64,000 nucleotides of DNA from Faecalibacter bovis (GCF_017948305.1 NZ_CP072842.1:2771236-2835235); one strand, 5' to 3'. Positions 54,090-63,750 are shown, counted from the stretch's first letter. The notes: generated from the sequence alone by a model not told the origin. A program made the numbers and translations.

Positions 54090-55775
54090 ATGTCTCAATT
54101 ATTTAGAAAAAAATCAGTTGAAAATATTTTGGCTGATTCAGAAAAAAACAACTCTTCGTTACATAAAACATTAGGTGTTACTGATTTGGTAAGCCTTGGT
54201 ATCGCTGCAATCGTTGGTGCTGGTATTTTCAGTACAATTGGATTAGCTGCTTTTAATGGTGGACCTGCGATATCATTATTATTCGTTTTTGTTGCTTTCG
54301 CCTGTGTTTTCACAGCATTATCTTATGCACAATTTGCAAGTACAGTTCCTGTTTCCGGCTCTGCATACACGTATGCGTATGTCGCTTTCGGAGAATTATT
54401 TGCTTGGATAATTGGTTGGGCTTTAGTGCTAGAATATGCAGTTTCTAATATGGTTGTCGCAATTTCTTGGTCTCAATATTTTGTTTCCATGTGCGAAGGT
54501 TTTGGTATAATTATACCAAAATGGTTAACAATGGCTCCACAATACGCAACAGAAGCTTATCAGAAATCTTTAGATTTGGGTATAGATAAATTATCTAATG
54601 TTGAGAAAATTGCATTAGAAGCCTACAATACTGCTCCAAATATTGGTGGATTTCCTATAATTTTTGATTTACCAGCAGGAATAATCACTGTATTAGTAAC
54701 TATGCTTGTTTATATTGGAATTAAAGAATCTAAAAGAGCAAGTAACTTTATGGTTATTGTTAAAATAGGAATTATTTTGGCTGTTATTGTTGGTGGTGCT
54801 TTCTTCGTAAAACCTGATAATTGGACTCCTTTTGCACCAAATGGTTTAGGTGGCGTTATGAGTGGTGTTGCTGCTGTATTTTTTGCGTTCATTGGTTTCG
54901 ATTCGATCTCAACAACTGCAGAAGAATGTAAAAATCCACAACGTGATTTACCTCGAGCAATGATCGCTTGTCTAATCATTTGTGCTGTACTTTACGTTTC
55001 TATTACGCTGGTTTTAACGGGTATGGTTAATTATTCTGAGTTAAATGTAAAAGATCCTTTGGCTTACGTTTTCCAATATGTAGGTTTTGATCATATGGCC
55101 GGAATCATTTCTGTTACTTCAGTAGTAGCTATTACCAGTGCATTATTAGTTTTCCAATTAGCTCAACCTCGTATTTGGATGACGATGTCTCGTGATGGTT
55201 TAATTCCTAAAAAATTTGCAACTGTTCACCCAAAATATAAAACGCCTTCTTATGCAACTATCGTAACAGGATTTGTTGTTGCAATTCCCGCATTATTCTT
55301 AAAAATGGACTTCTTTGTCGATTTAACATCTGTAGGAACTTTCTTCGCATTTATCGTAGTTTGCGGTGGAGTTTTATACATGGATAAAACAGGATTATCT
55401 GAGAAATCAAAATTTAAAGTACCATATATCAACGGTAAATTTATTGTTCCATTAGCATTTATTGCTGGAATCGTATTAACTTTTATTTACGGTCAGGATT
55501 CATTAGAACAATGGAAAACATTAGGATCTATGGATTTAATCGCGCACAAATCATTAGTCGTTATATTCTGGATTGTATTCTTAGTCATGAGTATTTTAAG
55601 TTTTAAACATAATTTTTCTTTATTACCTGTAATCGGAATTATGATTAACTTATATTTAATGAGCGAATTAGGCGCAAGTAACTGGATTATTTTCGTGATT
55701 TGGTTAGCTATCGGACTTGGAATTTATTTTATGTACGGTCATAAACACAGTAAATTAAGACAACAAAATTCTTAA
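54090..55775 (+). CDS. APC-superfamily amino acid permease
   Basis: 561 residues with about fourteen hydrophobic segments. LVSLGIAAIVGAGIFSTIGLA is the first-helix motif with the unwound GAGIF that binds substrate, and FFAFIGFDSISTTAEECKNPQRDLPRA is the helix 6/7 motif typical of cationic amino acid transporters (CAT/YfnA branch). An extracytoplasmic insert (about 145-185) is longer than in many homologues. It takes up amino acids by H+ symport or exchange and matches the many peptidases nearby. Single gene. Confidence 0.92.
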   Translation: MSQLFRKKSVENILADSEKNNSSLHKTLGVTDLVSLGIAAIVGAGIFSTIGLAAFNGGPAISLLFVFVAFACVFTALSYAQFASTVPVSGSAYTYAYVAFGELFAWIIGWALVLEYAVSNMVVAISWSQYFVSMCEGFGIIIPKWLTMAPQYATEAYQKSLDLGIDKLSNVEKIALEAYNTAPNIGGFPIIFDLPAGIITVLVTMLVYIGIKESKRASNFMVIVKIGIILAVIVGGAFFVKPDNWTPFAPNGLGGVMSGVAAVFFAFIGFDSISTTAEECKNPQRDLPRAMIACLIICAVLYVSITLVLTGMVNYSELNVKDPLAYVFQYVGFDHMAGIISVTSVVAITSALLVFQLAQPRIWMTMSRDGLIPKKFATVHPKYKTPSYATIVTGFVVAIPALFLKMDFFVDLTSVGTFFAFIVVCGGVLYMDKTGLSEKSKFKVPYINGKFIVPLAFIAGIVLTFIYGQDSLEQWKTLGSMDLIAHKSLVVIFWIVFLVMSILSFKHNFSLLPVIGIMINLYLMSELGASNWIIFVIWLAIGLGIYFMYGHKHSKLRQQNS

Positions 55776-55786
55776 TATATTTTATA

Positions 55787-55820
55787 AAAGCGATTCAATA
55801 TTTGAATCGCTTTTTTTATT
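55787..55820 (+). terminator. Intrinsic terminator for the amino acid permease gene
   Basis: AAAGCGATTCAA / TTGAATCGCTTT hairpin followed by seven Ts. Confidence 0.87.
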
Positions 55821-55873
55821 CATTTAATCCATTCAAAATAGTAGATAAACTTCTTTATTTCACGTCAAAACTT

Positions 55874-55881
55874 TACATTTG
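55874..55881 (+). promoter_or_regulatory. Bacteroidota -7 promoter element (TACATTTG)
   Basis: Exact TAnnTTTG match 20 bp upstream of the aspS ATG at 55902. Confidence 0.6.
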
Positions 55882-55901
55882 CACTATAAATTTTACGACA
55901 G

Positions 55902-57662
55902 ATGTTTAGATCACATACTTGTGGAGAATTAACACAAGCCAACATTAATGAAAAAGTTACGTTAAGCGGATGGGTTTCAACGTTACGTGATAAAGGTTTT
56001 ATGATGTGGATTGATTTACGTGACCGTTACGGAATCACGCAAATTATCTTAGATGAAGAACGTTCTTCGAAAGAATTATTTGAAACTGCTCGTTCTTTAG
56101 GACGTGAGTTCGTAATTCAAGTAACTGGTACAGTTATCGAAAGAGCTTCTAAAAACCCTAACATTCCTACAGGAAATATCGAAATTTTAGCGGAAAACAT
56201 TACCATTTTAAATGAATCTGCTTTACCTCCATTTACAATCGATGATAATACAGATGGTGGTGAAGATATCCGTATGAAATATCGTTACTTAGATATTCGT
56301 CGTAACCCTGTTAAAGATAAATTAATCTTCCGTTCAAAAGTTGCTCAAGAAGTACGTAAATATTTAGATGCACAAGATTTCGTAGAAGTTGAAACGCCAG
56401 TTTTAATTAAATCTACACCAGAAGGTGCGCGTGATTTCGTGGTTCCATCTCGTATGAATCCAGGAGAATTTTACGCGTTACCACAATCGCCACAAACTTT
56501 CAAACAATTATTAATGGTAGGTGGTTTAGACCGCTACTTCCAAATTGTAAAATGTTTCCGTGACGAAGATTTACGTGCAGACCGTCAACCAGAGTTTACA
56601 CAAATCGACTGTGAAATGTCGTTTGTTGAACAAGAAGATATTATGAACGTTTTTGAAGGGTTAGCAAAACACTTATTATTAACGTTTAAAGGTTTAGAAT
56701 TTGATCAATTCCCTCGTATTACATTTGCTGATGCAATGCGTCGTTACGGAAATGATAAACCAGATATCCGTTTCGGAATGGAATTCGGAGAAATTACAGA
56801 TTTAGCAAAAGGTAAAGATTTCAAAATCTTCGACGAGCAAGAATTAATCGTTGGTATTGCTGCTGAAGGATGTAATTCTTACACGCGTAAAGACATCGAT
56901 AAATTAATCGAATGGGTACAACGTCCACAAATCGGTGCTACTGGTTTAGTTTGGGCTCGTTACAACGAAGACGGAACTTTTAAATCATCTGTAGATAAAT
57001 TCTATTCTCAAGAAGATTTAGCAGCTTGGGCTGAGCGTATGAACGCAAAACCAGGTGACTTAATGTTAGTGATGTCAGGTAACACAAACAAAGTTCGTGC
57101 ACAATTATCTGCTTTACGTATGGAAATTGCAGAACGTTTAGGTTTACGTAATCCTGAAGTTTTTGCTCCGTTATGGGTTGTAGATTTCCCATTATTAGAA
57201 TGGGATGAAGAATCTGAAAGATATCATGCAATGCACCATCCATTCACTTCTCCTAAACCAGAAGATATGGAATTAATTGCAACAAATCCAGGTGAAGTTC
57301 GTGCAAATGCTTATGATTTAGTTTTAAATGGAAACGAAATCGGTGGAGGATCTATTCGTATTTTCGATAAAGAAATTCAGGCTAGAATGTTCGAATTATT
57401 AGGATTCACGCCAGAACAAGCAGAAGCTCAGTTTGGATTCTTAATGAACGCTTTCAAATATGGAGCGCCACCTCACGGAGGTTTAGCTTTCGGATTTGAC
57501 CGTTTTGTATCAATTTTAGATGGTTCTGAAACGATTCGTGATTACATCGCATTCCCTAAAAACAATTCAGGTCGTGATGTGATGATTGATGCTCCATCTC
57601 CTATCGATGATGCACAAAAACAAGAATTATTTATTGCTTCTACTTTTACAGGAAAAGAATAA
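55902..57662 (+). CDS. aspS: Aspartyl-tRNA synthetase
   Basis: 586 residues. N-terminal OB fold for anticodon binding ([21 protein letters not shown]), class II core with motif 1 ([20 protein letters not shown]), [20 protein letters not shown], motif 2 ([18 protein letters not shown]), the bacterial insertion (GAD-like, about 280-420) and motif 3 ([13 protein letters not shown]). The bacterial insertion and motif 3 context match bacterial AspRS. Codon use is richer in CGT arginine than in the neighbours, as expected for high expression. Single gene with its own promoter and terminator. Confidence 0.96.
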   Translation: MFRSHTCGELTQANINEKVTLSGWVSTLRDKGFMMWIDLRDRYGITQIILDEERSSKELFETARSLGREFVIQVTGTVIERASKNPNIPTGNIEILAENITILNESALPPFTIDDNTDGGEDIRMKYRYLDIRRNPVKDKLIFRSKVAQEVRKYLDAQDFVEVETPVLIKSTPEGARDFVVPSRMNPGEFYALPQSPQTFKQLLMVGGLDRYFQIVKCFRDEDLRADRQPEFTQIDCEMSFVEQEDIMNVFEGLAKHLLLTFKGLEFDQFPRITFADAMRRYGNDKPDIRFGMEFGEITDLAKGKDFKIFDEQELIVGIAAEGCNSYTRKDIDKLIEWVQRPQIGATGLVWARYNEDGTFKSSVDKFYSQEDLAAWAERMNAKPGDLMLVMSGNTNKVRAQLSALRMEIAERLGLRNPEVFAPLWVVDFPLLEWDEESERYHAMHHPFTSPKPEDMELIATNPGEVRANAYDLVLNGNEIGGGSIRIFDKEIQARMFELLGFTPEQAEAQFGFLMNAFKYGAPPHGGLAFGFDRFVSILDGSETIRDYIAFPKNNSGRDVMIDAPSPIDDAQKQELFIASTFTGKE

Positions 57663-57682
57663 ATCTAAAATATAATTCACAG

Positions 57683-57715
57683 GAAAAGCCACTCAATAGA
57701 GTGGCTTTTTTATTT
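57683..57715 (+). terminator. Intrinsic terminator for aspS
   Basis: AAAGCCACTC / GAGTGGCTTT hairpin followed by a T-run. Confidence 0.85.
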
Positions 57716-57756
57716 TAAATCTATGATAAATTGAGATTTTCGTAGTGGAAAAACAT

Positions 57757-57788
57757 AAAAAAATCCACTCAAATTGAATGGATTTATA
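57757..57788 (-). terminator. Possible terminator for the cytochrome gene
   Basis: On the minus strand an imperfect AAATCCA..TCA / TGA..TGGATTT hairpin precedes a T-run. Confidence 0.55.
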
Positions 57789-57800
57789 TAGCTTAAAAAA

Positions 57801-58250
57801 TTATTTCACTGAACTTGGAGTCACTGGAGATTTTGGTAAAACTTCTGCAGAAGATTTTTTTGGTGTTATATTTCCTTGGTGACAAGTAAAACATGTAACT
57901 TTTTGTTTATCTGCAGGATCGTAATCAAAATGTTTTTTATTAATTTCTCCTGTCATTGTAATCATATGACGTGCGTAATCTTTTTCCTTTTTTGCATCCG
58001 ATGCAAAATCCATTTTCCCCTCTGCATTCGGCGCATGACAATGGTTACATTTAACTCCTAAAGCAGCATTATATTCACGCATTAAACCTTTTAATTCATC
58101 TTCAGAAATATCTTGGGGTAATACTTTCAAGTTTGCCCATTGAGATTCAACCTTTCCAACGTTTTTACCTTGGTCAATTTTACCTTTTGTTACAGAAGCA
58201 CAACTTGCAACTACTACTAGAACTACTGCTAAAAATCCTATCTTTTTCAC
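57801..58250 (-). CDS. Diheme c-type cytochrome lipoprotein (reaction-centre cytochrome c family)
   Basis: 149 residues, GTG start at 58250 (no ATG in frame upstream). Lipoprotein signal LAVVLVVVASC (Cys17). Two heme-binding motifs: CNHCH (about residue 72) and CFTCH (about 121). The context LPQDISEDELKGLMREYNAALGVKCNHCHA matches the PF02276-like cytochromes of the photosynthetic reaction-centre subunit family, which also occur in non-phototrophs. It would carry electrons at the periplasmic face of a membrane; partner oxidase or reductase unknown. Single gene. Confidence 0.85.
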   Translation of the reverse strand: MKKIGFLAVVLVVVASCASVTKGKIDQGKNVGKVESQWANLKVLPQDISEDELKGLMREYNAALGVKCNHCHAPNAEGKMDFASDAKKEKDYARHMITMTGEINKKHFDYDPADKQKVTCFTCHQGNITPKKSSAEVLPKSPVTPSSVK

Positions 58251-58645
58251 GTTTATGTTTTATTATAGCTCACAAGTTAAACTAAATTTCGATATAATAT
58301 TAATTTTAATCAAAATTTGAAATTGTTTTAAATAAAGATAAGTTTTTAACCCAAAAAATGTAATAATCGATCAAAATCAATGGATATTGAATATCATATA
58401 GGATTATAAATTTTCAATTTTCAGCAATTTTAAACAGAAAATTCAATTTCGAAATTAACTTAAAGATTTATCAATTCCAGAAAATAAAATAATTGCACAT
58501 TTATGGTAAATGAAATTGAAAGAAGATATATATTTACCTGAAATTAAATTAAAAAACCGACATTTATTTTTAATTAATGAATGTTTAAAACATTCGATAC
58601 TATTTCATAAAATTATCTGTTATATATCTATTATTAAAACTTAGA
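58251..58645. other. 395-bp AT-rich intergenic region between divergent genes
   Basis: Between the cytochrome gene (GTG 58250, minus) and the secreted protein gene (ATG 58646, plus). Near-consensus -7 on the minus strand (TATCTTTA, about 58341-58334) is the only element found. One 44-codon frame (58510-58644) is present, but its composition gives no reason to believe it. Confidence 0.5.
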
Positions 58646-59308
58646 ATGAAAAAATTTATATCAACTACATTATTCTTATTTGCTACGACAATTTCTGTGT
58701 TTGCTCAAGAAACTGAGGAACCAAAAATCGACGTTGAAAAGGCTAAAAAAGAAATCGTAAACGTATTTACTACATATAAGAATGCAATTGTAAAAAACGA
58801 TGTAAAATCTGCAATATTACAATTAGATAAAAGCTCTTTTAGTTATTATGATGAAATCTTAAATACGAGTTTACGTGCAGATGAAGCACAATTAAATCAA
58901 TTAGATATTTTAGATCGTTTAATGGTTTTAACGGTAAAACATCGCGTTCCGAAAGATCAATTAATAAAAATGAACGGCAAAGATTTATTAATTTATGCTT
59001 TAGAAAATGATATCATCAACAACAATCGTGTTGAAAAAATGGGAATTGGTGATATTGAAATAAATGGAGATATTGCATATGGTCAGTTTTTACAGGATAA
59101 TAAAAACATTGCTTTATATTTAGGTTTTTCTTATGATCAATCGCAATGGAGATTGGATGTAACTTCTTTAGCAGAGCCTACAGGTTTTGCAATTAGAAAA
59201 TTAGTTGAAATGCAAAATAAAGATGAGAATGAGGTAATTTTTATGATGATTGAAGCTTCTACTCCTAATCAAAAAATTTCAAAAGACATTTGGAAACCAA
59301 TATTATAA
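58646..59308 (+). CDS. Secreted hypothetical protein, 220 residues
   Basis: Signal peptide ISTTLFLFATTISVFAQ. The mature protein is largely helical at first (DVEKAKKEIVNVFTTYKNAI, SAILQLDKSSFSYYDEIL) and then beta-like (RVEKMGIGDIEINGDIAYGQFLQDN and IALYLGFSYDQSQWRLDVTS), a layout resembling NTF2/SnoaL-like alpha+beta domains. I do not recognise a family with known function. Single gene ending at a strong terminator. Confidence 0.7.
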   Translation: MKKFISTTLFLFATTISVFAQETEEPKIDVEKAKKEIVNVFTTYKNAIVKNDVKSAILQLDKSSFSYYDEILNTSLRADEAQLNQLDILDRLMVLTVKHRVPKDQLIKMNGKDLLIYALENDIINNNRVEKMGIGDIEINGDIAYGQFLQDNKNIALYLGFSYDQSQWRLDVTSLAEPTGFAIRKLVEMQNKDENEVIFMMIEASTPNQKISKDIWKPIL

Positions 59309-59310
59309 TT

Positions 59311-59350
59311 AATAAAAAAAGCCAACTCTAAAAGAGTTGGCTTTTTTTAT
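59311..59350. terminator. Bidirectional intrinsic terminator
   Basis: AAAGCCAACTC / GAGTTGGCTTT hairpin between convergent genes ending at 59308 and 59363. Confidence 0.85.
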
Positions 59351-59362
59351 TGAATCAATATA

Positions 59363-59923
59363 CTAACTTGCTTTCGCAATTAAATATTGATATGCTTTAA
59401 TTGCACCTTGCAAGGCATTATTTTGTTCATTTTCATCTATTAATTGATTATTCATATAATTGATAAATTCTTTCCAAATTGGTCCAATATCTTGGCCATA
59501 ATGTCCAAAATAATTAAAACTTGCAGTTTCAAGTTCAGGGTATCTCTTCAATTGTTTAGCAATCACCATACCGCCCAGCATAGAACCTTCTATCACGTAT
59601 AAAGCCCCAAGAGCTTCTGCACGATTACTTAACTGATTAATAACTCCTACTTCATTCGGAGTCAATTGTAATTCTTGTAAATCTTTTTCAATTAAATCTA
59701 ATTTATTAAAATTGATTCTGTTTAATAAATCTTTATCAGCGTCATTTAAATATGAAAAAATCTCGTTTTCGTATGCTTTGATAAATTGATGATTAACCAA
59801 TAGCATTTTATAGTAATTAGTTTGAGTAAAAGTTCCATCAAATAATTTATTTGATTCTAACTTTTGTTCAATCTCATCGTGAAATTGTTTCGTTTCTTTT
59901 TTTAATATATCAGTAACCATCAT
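59363..59923 (-). CDS. Biliverdin-producing heme oxygenase
   Basis: 186 residues, all-helical. The proximal heme ligand is expected at His15 (KQFHDEIEQKL) and the family-typical LGALYVIEGSMLGGMVIAK (distal helix) is clear. The enzyme opens heme to biliverdin, CO and Fe2+ and belongs to the single-domain bacterial heme oxygenases. There is no phytochrome or heme-uptake gene in this window, so iron acquisition from heme is only one option. Single gene without a recognisable -7 element. Confidence 0.88.
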   Translation of the reverse strand: MMVTDILKKETKQFHDEIEQKLESNKLFDGTFTQTNYYKMLLVNHQFIKAYENEIFSYLNDADKDLLNRINFNKLDLIEKDLQELQLTPNEVGVINQLSNRAEALGALYVIEGSMLGGMVIAKQLKRYPELETASFNYFGHYGQDIGPIWKEFINYMNNQLIDENEQNNALQGAIKAYQYLIAKAS

Positions 59924-59991
59924 AATTCAATTCATATTTTTAAAGCATTAAATATACTTCATTAATTAAATTCTAATCTCAAATAATTTCA

Positions 59992-60025
59992 TAAAAAAAA
60001 CCTTCAGTAAAACTGAAGGTTTTCT
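59992..60025 (-). terminator. Intrinsic terminator for the S46 peptidase gene
   Basis: AACCTTCAGT / ACTGAAGGTT hairpin with T-run on the minus strand. Confidence 0.8.
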
Positions 60026-60045
60026 ATTTATAAAAAAGAATTGTA

Positions 60046-62208
60046 TTATTCTACAATCGTTAATTCATCGATAATATTAGTCGCACCAGCGTATTTATCA
60101 ACTACCCATAAAACGTAACGAATATCAACAGAAATTGTACGTTGTAATTTAGGATCAAAGATAACGTCACCAGCCATTGCTTCGATATTTCCATCGAAAG
60201 CTAAACCAATTAATTCACCTTTACCATTTAAAACTGGCGAACCAGAATTACCACCTGTAATATCGTTATTTGATAAGAAGTTAATTGGCATATAACCATT
60301 TTCATCAGCATAACGTCCATAATCTTTAGCAGCAGCTAATTCTAATAAACGTGATGGATTATCAAATTCAGGATCTCCTGTTTTTTGCTTCGCAACTAAA
60401 CCTTCCATTGTCGTGTAGTAATTTGCAGGAGCATCAGGTTGACGATTTGGATTTAAACTTTTTGGTAAAGCTTGAATAGAACCGTAAGTTAAACGTAACG
60501 TTGAGTTTGCATCTGGATATAAAATATCTCCGATTTTAGACTCACGTAATCCTTTTACTAATAAACGGAAATTTTTAGCGTAAACCTCATCTAATTGTTT
60601 TTGTTCGTCTGTTTTTAAAGCTTGACGCTCTACTAAAGAAGAAGATAAAACATATAAGGGATCTTTCTTTAAAACTTCAACATCAGGAGAAATTAAAAAG
60701 TTTTTAACCTGTGCAGCATCAGCAAAGAAAGAACGAGAAACTGCTTGCTCTACATAAGCATTAAAGTTGTTTCCGTTTGATTTTGCTAACTCAGCAACAT
60801 GTGTAGCTAAACCAGCTTCAGCACCTTTAGATGCATATAAATTTAATTGAGTAGCTAATACATCTTTTTCTAATGGTAAATTCATTTTACCATAGATTGC
60901 TTCAATCATCGCTTCAATTTGAGGCAACATTTCAGCGCGTTTTGCTTCATTCGCAGCCGCGTAATTTTCAATTGATTTACCTAAACGATAAGGAGCAGTT
61001 GCTAAAGCAGCTGAACGCATTAAAATTGCTAAATAATTATTGTGACGAGCATCTAAATTAGTTTTAGCGTAGTAATCATTTAAGTTTTTGATTACATCTC
61101 CATATTCAGCTTTATTAGCTTTTTTATTTGCCCATTTATTAAATTTAGCTTCTAATTTAGCTTTTTTCGCAACTGTTTGATGCTCTTTTAAAGCGACAAT
61201 CATTCCGTCACGATTTTTCCAATAATTTGCTAAACCAGCAAATTTAGAAGCGTAATCAATATTTACTTTTTGATTTAAATTTTGATGCTTTTTAATTTGG
61301 TCCATACCAACTTTAGAAGCCTCTACCCAAGCTGGGTAAGCATAATCAATGTTTTGAGCAACACCTTGAGCTGGCATCCAACGATTTGTACGACCTGGGT
61401 AACCTAAAATCATCGCAAAATCATTTAACTTATATCCTTTTAAAGAAATAGGTAAATGATGCTTTGGTTTTAATGGAACATTAGATGTTGAATAATCTGC
61501 AGGATTTCCATTTTTATCTGCGTAAACACGGAACATTGCGAAATCTCCTGTGTGACGAGGCCATTCCCAGTTATCAGTATCTCCACCGAAACGACCAATC
61601 ATATCTGGAGGCGTACCTACTAAACGAACATCTTGATAATCTTGATAAACGAAGTAGTAGTATTCGTTACCTTGGAAAAATGAACGAACAGAAACTACAT
61701 ATTTTCCGTTTTCGCTGTTTTCTTTTTCAATTTTTGCAATTTCTTTATTGATCGCTTTTTCACGATCAGCTTCAGACATTTTATCATTTACTGTACCTAA
61801 AATACGTTTTGATACATCGTCCATACGAACGAAGAAACGAACTTTTAAGTTATCTGGTTTTAACTCTTCAGATTTATTTTTTGCCCAAAATCCGTTTGTT
61901 AAATGATCATTTTCTGGAGTTGATAATTGTGCAATATTTCCATAACCACAATGGTGATTAGTTAAAACTAAACCTTGGTCAGAAATAATTTCGGCAGTAC
62001 ATCCACCTCCAAATTGAACAATCGCATCTTTTAAAGAATTATTATTAATGCTGTAAATTTCTTCAGCTGTTAATTGTAACCCTTGTTTTTGCATATCACG
62101 GTGATTTAAACGTTCGATGAACATTAAAAACCACATTCCCTCGTCAGCTTTTAACTTCATAGGGAAAAACAATACAGCAACAAGTGTTGATAGTAATAGT
62201 TTTTTCAT
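60046..62208 (-). CDS. S46 family dipeptidyl-peptidase, DPP7-like
   Basis: 720 residues with a signal peptide (LLLSTLVAVLFFPMKLKA). Catalytic triad of the S46 family: His86 in LVLTNHHCGYG, Asp222 in HTGDFAMFRVYA, Ser655 in ITGGNSGSPVLNG; RFGGDTDNWEWPRHTGD is a family hallmark. The S1-pocket position (Ser655 + 18 = residue 673) is glycine in FDGNIEAM. In the characterised enzymes glycine here marks DPP7 (hydrophobic P1 residues) and arginine marks DPP11 (Asp/Glu), so DPP7-type specificity is inferred. Periplasmic enzyme that releases dipeptides for uptake. Single gene. Confidence 0.93.
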   Translation of the reverse strand: MKKLLLSTLVAVLFFPMKLKADEGMWFLMFIERLNHRDMQKQGLQLTAEEIYSINNNSLKDAIVQFGGGCTAEIISDQGLVLTNHHCGYGNIAQLSTPENDHLTNGFWAKNKSEELKPDNLKVRFFVRMDDVSKRILGTVNDKMSEADREKAINKEIAKIEKENSENGKYVVSVRSFFQGNEYYYFVYQDYQDVRLVGTPPDMIGRFGGDTDNWEWPRHTGDFAMFRVYADKNGNPADYSTSNVPLKPKHHLPISLKGYKLNDFAMILGYPGRTNRWMPAQGVAQNIDYAYPAWVEASKVGMDQIKKHQNLNQKVNIDYASKFAGLANYWKNRDGMIVALKEHQTVAKKAKLEAKFNKWANKKANKAEYGDVIKNLNDYYAKTNLDARHNNYLAILMRSAALATAPYRLGKSIENYAAANEAKRAEMLPQIEAMIEAIYGKMNLPLEKDVLATQLNLYASKGAEAGLATHVAELAKSNGNNFNAYVEQAVSRSFFADAAQVKNFLISPDVEVLKKDPLYVLSSSLVERQALKTDEQKQLDEVYAKNFRLLVKGLRESKIGDILYPDANSTLRLTYGSIQALPKSLNPNRQPDAPANYYTTMEGLVAKQKTGDPEFDNPSRLLELAAAKDYGRYADENGYMPINFLSNNDITGGNSGSPVLNGKGELIGLAFDGNIEAMAGDVIFDPKLQRTISVDIRYVLWVVDKYAGATNIIDELTIVE

Positions 62209-62381
62209 TTTTTCTTATACTTAATTCGCTACTAAAATACATTAGATAAAATATTTCACCTAACATTCAGGTTAAATTCAGTCATTTTCTACGGATTTGA
62301 ATAAATAATCTATAAATTATTACCAATCTTTCAACCATTTAATTCCTCTTCAATTTAAATTTTATGTTAAGTAAGAACAAT

Positions 62382-62415
62382 AAAAAAAGGCTTATTCAGT
62401 CGAATAAGCCTTTTG
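62382..62415 (-). terminator. Intrinsic terminator for apt
   Basis: AAGGCTTATTC / GAATAAGCCTT hairpin with T-run on the minus strand. Confidence 0.85.
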
Positions 62416-62432
62416 TTTCAATTATTAAATAT

Positions 62433-62963
62433 TTAGTAAGCTGTAAGAGCAACGATATCTTCCGTAAAAGGAATTAATTTATCTATACCGTTTAAAAATT
62501 CTAAATTCACGATAAAAGAAAATTGTGTCACTTTACCTCCACATTTTTCTACCAACTTAGCACATGCTTCAGCAGTTCCTCCAGTAGCTAAAACATCATC
62601 ATGAACTAAAATACGCATACCATCTTTGATATAAGTTTCATTCACTTCAATTGTAGCTTGCCCATATTCTAAATCATAAGATTGAGAAACTGTTGGAGGC
62701 GGTAATTTACCAGCTTTACGAACTAAGATAAACGGTACGCCTAACTTTTGTGCAATCTGTATTCCGTACAAAAATCCTCTACTTTCTATTCCACAAACTG
62801 CATCAATTTTACCTTTTGCTTTTTCTACAAAAGCATCAACAATCTCATTCGATAATTCTGAATCTAAAAATAAGGGTGTAATGTCTTTGTATTGAATTCC
62901 TGGTTTTGGAAAATCTGCTACATTAGCGATAGTTTTATCTATACGCTCTTTAAGAGTTGACAT
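62433..62963 (-). CDS. apt: Adenine phosphoribosyltransferase
   Basis: 176 residues, full length. Converts adenine and PRPP to AMP. N-terminal ADFPKPGIQYKDITPLF, the GIESRGFLYG base-binding region, LVRKAGKLPPPTVSQSYDLEYG and the PRPP loop MRILVHDDVLATGGTAEA are all typical of Apt. Together with punA and udk it forms the salvage set of the window. Single gene with a -7 element 26 nt upstream and a terminator. Confidence 0.95.
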   Translation of the reverse strand: MSTLKERIDKTIANVADFPKPGIQYKDITPLFLDSELSNEIVDAFVEKAKGKIDAVCGIESRGFLYGIQIAQKLGVPFILVRKAGKLPPPTVSQSYDLEYGQATIEVNETYIKDGMRILVHDDVLATGGTAEACAKLVEKCGGKVTQFSFIVNLEFLNGIDKLIPFTEDIVALTAY

Positions 62964-62989
62964 AATTTTTACTATGTTTTGTTAAAGTC

Positions 62990-62997
62990 CAAAGTTA
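62990..62997 (-). promoter_or_regulatory. Bacteroidota -7 promoter element (TAACTTTG, minus strand)
   Basis: Exact TAnnTTTG match 26 nt upstream of the apt ATG at 62963. Confidence 0.5.
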
Positions 62998-63014
62998 ATT
63001 AAAAAAGTCTGAAA

Positions 63015-63425
63015 TTATTCTTCATAAAAACCTAAACTTTCCCACATTTCATTAGGAATTCTAACAGGACGTTTTGTTACTGCATCAATACAGCATAAAG
63101 TGGTATAACCTTCGTTAATTAATTTATCTTGTTCGTTGTAAATTTTATAATCTACTTTAATACGAACGCCATTTAAACGTTCGTAAACGATTGCTTCTAT
63201 CGTAATTAATTCATCATACAATGCGCTTCCAATAAATTTACAATGTAAATCTAAAATTGGCATTTGAATTCCTTGCTTTTCTAAAGCTGCGTATGGATAT
63301 CCAGCTTCACGTAACATTTCTGCTCGCCCTATTTCATAAAATTCGGCATAATTTCCATGGTACACCACTCCCATCTGATCAGTCTTTGCATAAGTCACAC
63401 GGTGTTGAACACGAAATATTTTCAT
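63015..63425 (-). CDS. YbgC/FadM-type acyl-CoA thioesterase (hotdog fold)
   Basis: 136 residues. Single hotdog domain with the active-site signature VTYAKTDQMGVVYHGNYAEFYEIGR split over TDQMGVVYHGNY (catalytic Asp in TDxMGVVYH) and ending in VRIPNEMWESLGF. It cleaves short or medium acyl-CoA or acyl-ACP thioesters in the cytosol. Lies 57 bp after the small gene at 63483, with a terminator between. Substrate unknown; YbgC-like proteins in Gram-negatives are sometimes linked to the Tol-Pal envelope system, but no tol genes are nearby. Confidence 0.9.
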   Translation of the reverse strand: MKIFRVQHRVTYAKTDQMGVVYHGNYAEFYEIGRAEMLREAGYPYAALEKQGIQMPILDLHCKFIGSALYDELITIEAIVYERLNGVRIKVDYKIYNEQDKLINEGYTTLCCIDAVTKRPVRIPNEMWESLGFYEE

Positions 63426-63444
63426 GGTAAAGATTTAATATAAT

Positions 63445-63486
63445 AAAAAAGACTATTTCTGTTTAATAAATAAAGAAATAGTCTAT
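63445..63486 (-). terminator. Intrinsic terminator overlapping the stop codon of the 87-residue gene
   Basis: On the minus strand AGACTATTTC / GAAATAGTCT (10 bp, 15-nt loop) is followed by TTTTTT. The stem begins within the TAG stop (63485-63483). Confidence 0.75.
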
Positions 63487-63746
63487 TCAGTAATTTTTTT
63501 ATAATCCATCCAGCTAAATGATGGAGAAGAATCTTGTTGATTTAATTCTTTATTAAAATCATAAACAATAGAAACAGATGTAGAAAATGTTGGATTTGCA
63601 ATTTCGTAAATAAAAATACGTATAGCTTTATTTTCATCCGATTCTACGATTTGCTTCAGAGTAAATTGATTTAAAATCCCAATATCTTTTAAATGAGATT
63701 CAATCTTAGTTGTTGCTAGGTCTAATTGTTCTTGTGTAAGTGTCAT
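63483..63746 (-). CDS. Small hypothetical protein, 87 residues
   Basis: No signal peptide or membrane segment. The protein begins with a helix (TQEQLDLATTKIESHLKDIG), continues with IRIFIYEIANPTFSTSVSIVYDFN (beta) and ends FSWMDYKKITE. No family recognised. Its promoter (-7 element 63758-63751) lies only 4 nt before the ATG, so the mRNA is predicted to be leaderless, and the terminator overlaps its stop codon, giving a very compact single-gene unit. Confidence 0.7.
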   Translation of the reverse strand: MTLTQEQLDLATTKIESHLKDIGILNQFTLKQIVESDENKAIRIFIYEIANPTFSTSVSIVYDFNKELNQQDSSPSFSWMDYKKITE

Positions 63747-63750
63747 ATTG

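Noticed and set aside
58510..58644. 44-codon ATG frame directly before the secreted protein gene
   Set aside because: AT-rich, no recognisable motif, composition like the surrounding non-coding DNA; likely chance.
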